From contig NZ_VIRM01000033.1 in assembly GCF_006874475.1 (NCBI RefSeq), positions 39,940 through 103,939 on the forward strand: a DNA stretch of 64,000 nt. The letters are read 5' to 3'. Numbering within the stretch: the first letter of the stretch is position 1; the number at the start of each line of letters is the position of its first letter. Made by a program: the position numbers and the translations under genes. Origin of the DNA: Microbispora hainanensis. GTDB lineage: Bacteria; Actinomycetota; Actinomycetes; Streptosporangiales; Streptosporangiaceae. Below, in pieces: positions 60,915 to 64,000 of this stretch. The notes below the pieces were generated by a model that was not told the DNA's origin, did no database searches, and saw only the letters and a program-made list of their open reading frames with translations.

Positions 60915-60921
60915 CCTGGCC

Positions 60922-61428
60922 ATGACAGCGATCGACCGCGGAGCGCTCCTGGAGCTCGTCCGCGCCCGCCCCCTGCTCGCGGCAGAGCTTCTCGGGGCCG
61001 CCCTCGCCGTCGGCGAGGAAGAACCGATCGACGGGGAAGCGCTCCGGCGACGGTTCACCGGGACGGACCTCACGAGCACGGACGAGCCGGCTCTCGCCAG
61101 CCGATACCGGGAGGTCTTGGCCGAGGCGCGCCGGTCCCGCGCGCAGCTGAGCTGCGTGATATTCGAGCCGTTGATCGCGTTTCTGCTCGCCCGCATCGAC
61201 GAGGAGCTGGACCAGGTGTACGCCGCTGCGGACGCGGGTGAGCCGGGCTGGCACAAGGCGGAGCAGGACCTGGACGCGAAACGGCACCGCGTGCGCTTCC
61301 TGGAGTCCGTGCTCGTCCAAGGCCTCTACCTGACGGTCGAGGAGCACCTCCAGGCGGAGCACCTGCTGAAGCTGGAGGCCGCCGCGTACGACTGGCACAC
61401 CGACTACCAGGACGCCTGGCGCCCCTGA
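60922..61428 (+). CDS. DUF6221-like protein with N-terminal extension
   Basis: 168 residues. The second half (FEPLIAFLLARIDEELDQVYAAADAGEPGWH...KRHRVRFLESVL...LEAAAYDWHTDYQDAWRP) resembles DUF6221, common in actinobacterial phages and genomic islands. The first ~80 residues (LLELVRARPLLAAELLGAALAVGEEEPIDGEALRRRF) look like a separate small helical domain. No function is known. It marks the start of the accessory right end of the window. Confidence 0.65.
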   Translation: MTAIDRGALLELVRARPLLAAELLGAALAVGEEEPIDGEALRRRFTGTDLTSTDEPALASRYREVLAEARRSRAQLSCVIFEPLIAFLLARIDEELDQVYAAADAGEPGWHKAEQDLDAKRHRVRFLESVLVQGLYLTVEEHLQAEHLLKLEAAAYDWHTDYQDAWRP

Positions 61429-61480
61429 ATCGGTACAGGGCCCCAGCATCTGGCCGCACAGCGGCGACGTCGCCGAGTTC

Positions 61481-62188
61481 GTGCTCGACCAGGGGCACGT
61501 CACCGTGTCCGTGGAGAAGCTAACCCTCTTGGCCGAGCCCCGTGTGAACGTCCACTGTCTCTCCGCCGACACCCGCGTCGCCGATGAGACTGCCGAACTC
61601 GACCTCGTCACCGCCGATACCCTCGCCCGAATCCTCGGACACCACCCACTAGGGCAGGCACTCACCGAAGCGGTGACCCTTCTCGGCGGCGTCGAGACGG
61701 TGGACATAAGCGGGCCGCTCCCGACGCCGTTCCTCATCCGTGTCCCGTTCGACCGCGCCACCGCGGACGACGACCTCGGCTGGGCCAAGGACGCGACCGA
61801 GCAGTGGCTGGCGGCCGCGAGGAACGTTGGCCTCAAGGTCGATATCGCCTCGTACGAGGTGCCCGAACCGGACACGCACGCCGCGGTCGTCCTGGTGGAC
61901 GGCGCGCACTACGTGCTGTCCACCATCGACGGCGAGATCCGCGCGCTGGAAATGGAGATGGACTGGCGGCAGCGGAACGGCGAACTGGCGCAGGTCCTCA
62001 TGGACCTCGACCGGTGCGAGCACGGGCGGCACGCCGCCGACTCGTGCACGCACTGCCCGGATGGCCAGTCCACGGGGAACCTGCTGCTGCCGCCGGGCAC
62101 GGTCATCGGGACCGGGCGGCGCAGCACGAAGATCGTGGTGCCGTCACCGGACCGGCGACGCGACCCGACCGCATGGCGGACACTATAA
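61481..62188 (+). CDS. Hypothetical protein with C-terminal Cys/His cluster
   Basis: 235 residues from GTG 61481; the frame is open further upstream without a better start. N-terminal region has no recognised domain (LVTADTLARILGHHPLGQALTEAVTLLGGV). The C-terminus has the pattern CEHGRHAADSCTHCPDGQSTGNLLLPPGT, a four-ligand Cys/His motif I associate with hypothetical proteins of actinobacterial mobile elements. It may bind zinc. A hairpin terminator follows. Function unknown. Confidence 0.6.
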   Translation: MLDQGHVTVSVEKLTLLAEPRVNVHCLSADTRVADETAELDLVTADTLARILGHHPLGQALTEAVTLLGGVETVDISGPLPTPFLIRVPFDRATADDDLGWAKDATEQWLAAARNVGLKVDIASYEVPEPDTHAAVVLVDGAHYVLSTIDGEIRALEMEMDWRQRNGELAQVLMDLDRCEHGRHAADSCTHCPDGQSTGNLLLPPGTVIGTGRRSTKIVVPSPDRRRDPTAWRTL

Positions 62189-62208
62189 GATCAGCAACTC
62201 GATGGATA

Positions 62209-62227
62209 TGGGGTCCACGAGACCCCA
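62209..62227. terminator. TGGGGTC-cacga-GACCCCA hairpin
   Basis: Perfect 7-bp stem, 5-nt loop, 20 bp after the stop of the hypothetical gene. The rest of 62189-62381 shows no gene. Confidence 0.6.
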
Positions 62228-62381
62228 ATCCGGTGGCGACTAGTAATCGAAGTCGCAGTGCACGACAAGGCCAGCCAGTTCAGTGGCATGCTTGACGGGG
62301 TGCCCGTAGTCTCGGCCGAAAATCCAACGACCTATCCGTGAGCTGGGCTTACTCGGACTGATCGGGAGCGCTCGCGGGCCT

Positions 62382-63488
62382 TTAGGGCCTGCGGGTGAGT
62401 TGGATCCTGCGTCTCATGGTGTCTACTTGGGCGATCTTTACGGTGAGCACGTCACCGACCTGGATGTGGATGCCTGCGAGTTCAGATCTGTGAAGGAGTC
62501 CCTCGAAGCCGTCGCTCCTGTCTTCGACGCGGACGAAGGCGCCGAAGGGGACGATCTTGGTGGCGGGTCCGGTGACGGTCTGGCCGATGCGCTGCTGGAG
62601 TTGGATCAGCGGGTCGTCCTGGAGGGCTTTGAGGGAGAGCGGTACGCGTCGGCGCTCGACGTCGACGTCAAGGATCTCGGCGGTGACTTCCTGGCCGACG
62701 GTGACGACGTCGGAGGGGTGGTTGATGGGCCGCCATGAGAGTTCGGGAATGTTGATCATTGCGGTGAACTCGCCGATGTCCACGCAAGTCACGCCGAAGC
62801 CAGCGATCTCGATGACGGTTCCCGTGACGAGCTGGCCACGGCGAAGGGCTCGTAGGAAGACCAGATCCGGATCGCCATGCGCTTGTTCGGTCATCACGGG
62901 CGGCCCGGCCGCGTCCTCTGCCGGGTTGGGCTTGGCAGCTGCAGAGTCGTCCAGCGCTTCGAGTGCTGCAGCGTAGTAGCGGCGGCGCTCGGCGATGAGC
63001 TGCTCGACTTGCTCGTCGGTGACGTCGGACAGCTTGCGGAGGTCTTCGAGGAGGAGGTCTCGGTGGGGGTGGTCGCTGTCGGTGGCGTGTCGCCGGGTGC
63101 GTTCGACGCCGGCGCTGTACAGGAGTTGGTGGGGCATGATGCCCCAGGTGTCGAAGCTCCGGTAGACCGCTTCCCACAGGAGCCAGACGTCCTGGACCTG
63201 GCGGTGTTCGGCGACCAGGATCGCGGCGAGCTCGATGCCATGCCGAAAACCCCATGAGTGCCCGTGTGAGTGCGTCTCCTGCACGAGCAGGAATCGCGCG
63301 AAGTCGATGTCAACGGGCCCTGGGCGGCGGATCAGGTCTTCGAGGACCTGCTGCCGATCTGTCCAGGTGGCGTCGACGGGTCGGCCGTATTCGTCGGCAC
63401 CGCCCTCGAACGCGAGCAACGGCCAGAGCTCGGGATCTTCGAGCCACCAGTGGGAATCGGGGAGGGGGGCGTCGTCGGGGCCGGTCAT
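62382..63488 (-). CDS. Protein with two S1 RNA-binding domains
   Basis: 368 residues from ATG 63488. The N-terminal ~190 residues are an unknown helical region (DIDFARFLLVQETHSHGHSWGFRHGIELAAILVAEHR). Two S1-type OB folds follow: RRGQLVTGTVIEIAGFGVTCVDIGEFTAMINIPELSW and GQTVTGPATKIVPFGAFVRVEDRSDGFEGLLHRSELA. It probably binds RNA. Its start overlaps, as ATGA, the end of a recombinase remnant on the same strand; GGGAG lies 7-8 nt upstream of the ATG. Confidence 0.82.
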   Translation of the reverse strand: MTGPDDAPLPDSHWWLEDPELWPLLAFEGGADEYGRPVDATWTDRQQVLEDLIRRPGPVDIDFARFLLVQETHSHGHSWGFRHGIELAAILVAEHRQVQDVWLLWEAVYRSFDTWGIMPHQLLYSAGVERTRRHATDSDHPHRDLLLEDLRKLSDVTDEQVEQLIAERRRYYAAALEALDDSAAAKPNPAEDAAGPPVMTEQAHGDPDLVFLRALRRGQLVTGTVIEIAGFGVTCVDIGEFTAMINIPELSWRPINHPSDVVTVGQEVTAEILDVDVERRRVPLSLKALQDDPLIQLQQRIGQTVTGPATKIVPFGAFVRVEDRSDGFEGLLHRSELAGIHIQVGDVLTVKIAQVDTMRRRIQLTRRP

Positions 63489-63690
63489 GTTGTCGCTCCC
63501 GTGGTCTCCTGATCGGCGGTGAGGTAGCGGTGCAGTGAGGTTTTGGGCATGCCGGTCTTGGTGGCGATGACGCCCAGGGAGTCGCCTGGGTTTTGAGGAG
63601 CCGAGCATATTCGATCTTGTCTGCGGGATGGGCGATGGGACGGCCGATGTGCCGGTCGTGGGCTTCAGCGACGGCGCGGGCATGGCCCTA
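63485..63690 (-). pseudogene. Remnant of a serine recombinase C-terminal HTH, frameshifted
   Basis: On the minus strand HARAVAEAHDRHIGRPIAHP...DKIEYARLLKTQ is followed, after a one-base deletion near 63585, by GDSLGVIATKTGMPKTSLHRYLTADQ. This is the resolvase/invertase helix-turn-helix (HTH_7) that follows a GRP motif. The catalytic N-terminal domain is missing and an in-frame stop lies just upstream. It ends with TGA at the start codon of the S1-domain gene. Confidence 0.7.
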
Positions 63691-63696
63691 CCGATA

Positions 63697-63738
63697 TTGA
63701 TCAACTAGCGATAAGCTCACTTATCGATAGTTGATCAA
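63697..63738. repeat. 19-bp inverted repeat with 4-bp centre
   Basis: TTGATCAACTAGCGATAAG (63697-63715) faces CTTATCGATAGTTGATCAA (63720-63738) with a single mismatch and centre CTCA. It is A+T-rich against the surrounding DNA. It lies 20 bp before the recombinase gene and may be a crossover site, an operator, or both. Confidence 0.85.
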
Positions 63739-63757
63739 CTGCAGGGGGGCGGGCGGG

Positions 63758-64000
63758 ATGGAGCGCCAGATCGACGGGGTAGTGCTGCACGGGAAGATGG
63801 TTCCCGTCGGAGACGATCTCCCCGTTCCCGGCACTCCCCTCGAGTACCTCACCGCCGAGGCGGCCGCGCTGATCTACGACGGCGTCGCGGAGAACACCCG
63901 CACCGCCTACCGGCGCGCCTGGACACAGTTCGAGTCCTGGTGCGAGCAGTACGGCTTCACTCCGATGCCGTGCGGTGAGCTGACCCTGGCGAACTATGTC
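63758..64000 (+). CDS. Tyrosine recombinase (integrase), 5' part
   Basis: 81 codons are visible from ATG 63758, with a GGGGGG tract upstream; the window ends inside the gene. The segment VAENTRTAYRRAWTQFESWCEQYGFTPMPCGELTLANYV is the SAM-like core-binding domain of site-specific integrases. The catalytic domain lies outside. It should act on sites like the inverted repeat just before it or on an attachment site at the element boundary. Confidence 0.78.
   Translation, partial: MERQIDGVVLHGKMVPVGDDLPVPGTPLEYLTAEAAALIYDGVAENTRTAYRRAWTQFESWCEQYGFTPMPCGELTLANYV

Noticed and set aside
1..64000. tRNA or rRNA genes
   Set aside because: I looked for T-loop (TTCGAnnCC) and acceptor patterns in the intergenic gaps and for conserved rRNA segments and found none convincing. 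A covariance-model scan would settle it.

Overview
The window is very G+C-rich (about 70 % by eye), with GTG/ATG starts and strong third-position G/C bias. Its content includes a LuxR-type LAL regulator, a DUF664 DinB protein, an LCP protein, a YehL-type MoxR cluster, a DUF222/HNH protein and a DUF6221-like protein. This points to a high-GC actinobacterium. A member of the Streptosporangiales (Nonomuraea/Microbispora-like) is my best guess, but that is an inference from gene content only. Many genes lack a Shine-Dalgarno sequence and have a TAnnnT box 6-8 nt before the start codon, the signature of leaderless transcripts. I used this rule to choose several starts.

Layout. 1-6 kb: the end of a ThuA-domain gene, an aldehyde dehydrogenase with an upstream LAL regulator, and a DinB-like protein. 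6-13 kb: five tightly overlapping genes (SWIM-family protein that lacks its zinc finger, DUF5691, MoxR AAA ATPase, DUF5682, VWA protein) that form a YehL-type MoxR/VWA system. 13-19 kb: MFS transporter, enolase-superfamily protein with a degraded active site, LCP protein, membrane-anchored alpha/beta hydrolase. 19-23.5 kb: sbcD, a 40-codon linker ORF, sbcC. 23.5-29 kb: hydroxyacid-oxoacid transhydrogenase with a divergent, frameshifted GntR gene; MerR regulator; M50-like membrane protease; GNAT acetyltransferase in frame with CorA. 29-33.8 kb: a secreted repeat protein cut by an amber codon, a fused alpha/beta 2-oxoacid dehydrogenase E1, and an AraC regulator. 33.9-41.7 kb: carboxylesterase, TetR, then a leucine/isovalerate catabolic operon (carboxylase beta and alpha, HMG-CoA lyase, acyl-CoA dehydrogenase).

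42-47 kb is accessory: GNAT, a large DUF222/HNH protein with a repeat-rich insert, repeat arrays, a phosphatase and a frameshifted secreted protein. 47-51 kb: a DcuS/DcuR-like two-component system divergent from a dicarboxylate symporter, with a strong palindrome between them. 51-58.7 kb: SnoaL-like and LysR divergent pair, GNAT, a proline/glutamine-rich unknown protein, pseudouridine kinase and glycosidase, and a phytoene-desaturase-like oxidoreductase. 58.7-60.8 kb: an OmpR-type response regulator and its kinase. 60.9-64 kb looks like a mobile-element edge: DUF6221-like protein, a phage-type hypothetical, an S1-domain protein, a serine-recombinase remnant, a 19-bp inverted repeat, and the start of a tyrosine recombinase running off the window.

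The most system-like region is the 6-13 kb MoxR/VWA cluster, whose SWIM partner has lost the zinc-finger end and whose DUF5682 partner carries two tandem-repeat expansions. Several genes carry single-base lesions (GntR, secreted repeat protein, small secreted protein, recombinase remnant). These are either real decay or base-level sequence errors.
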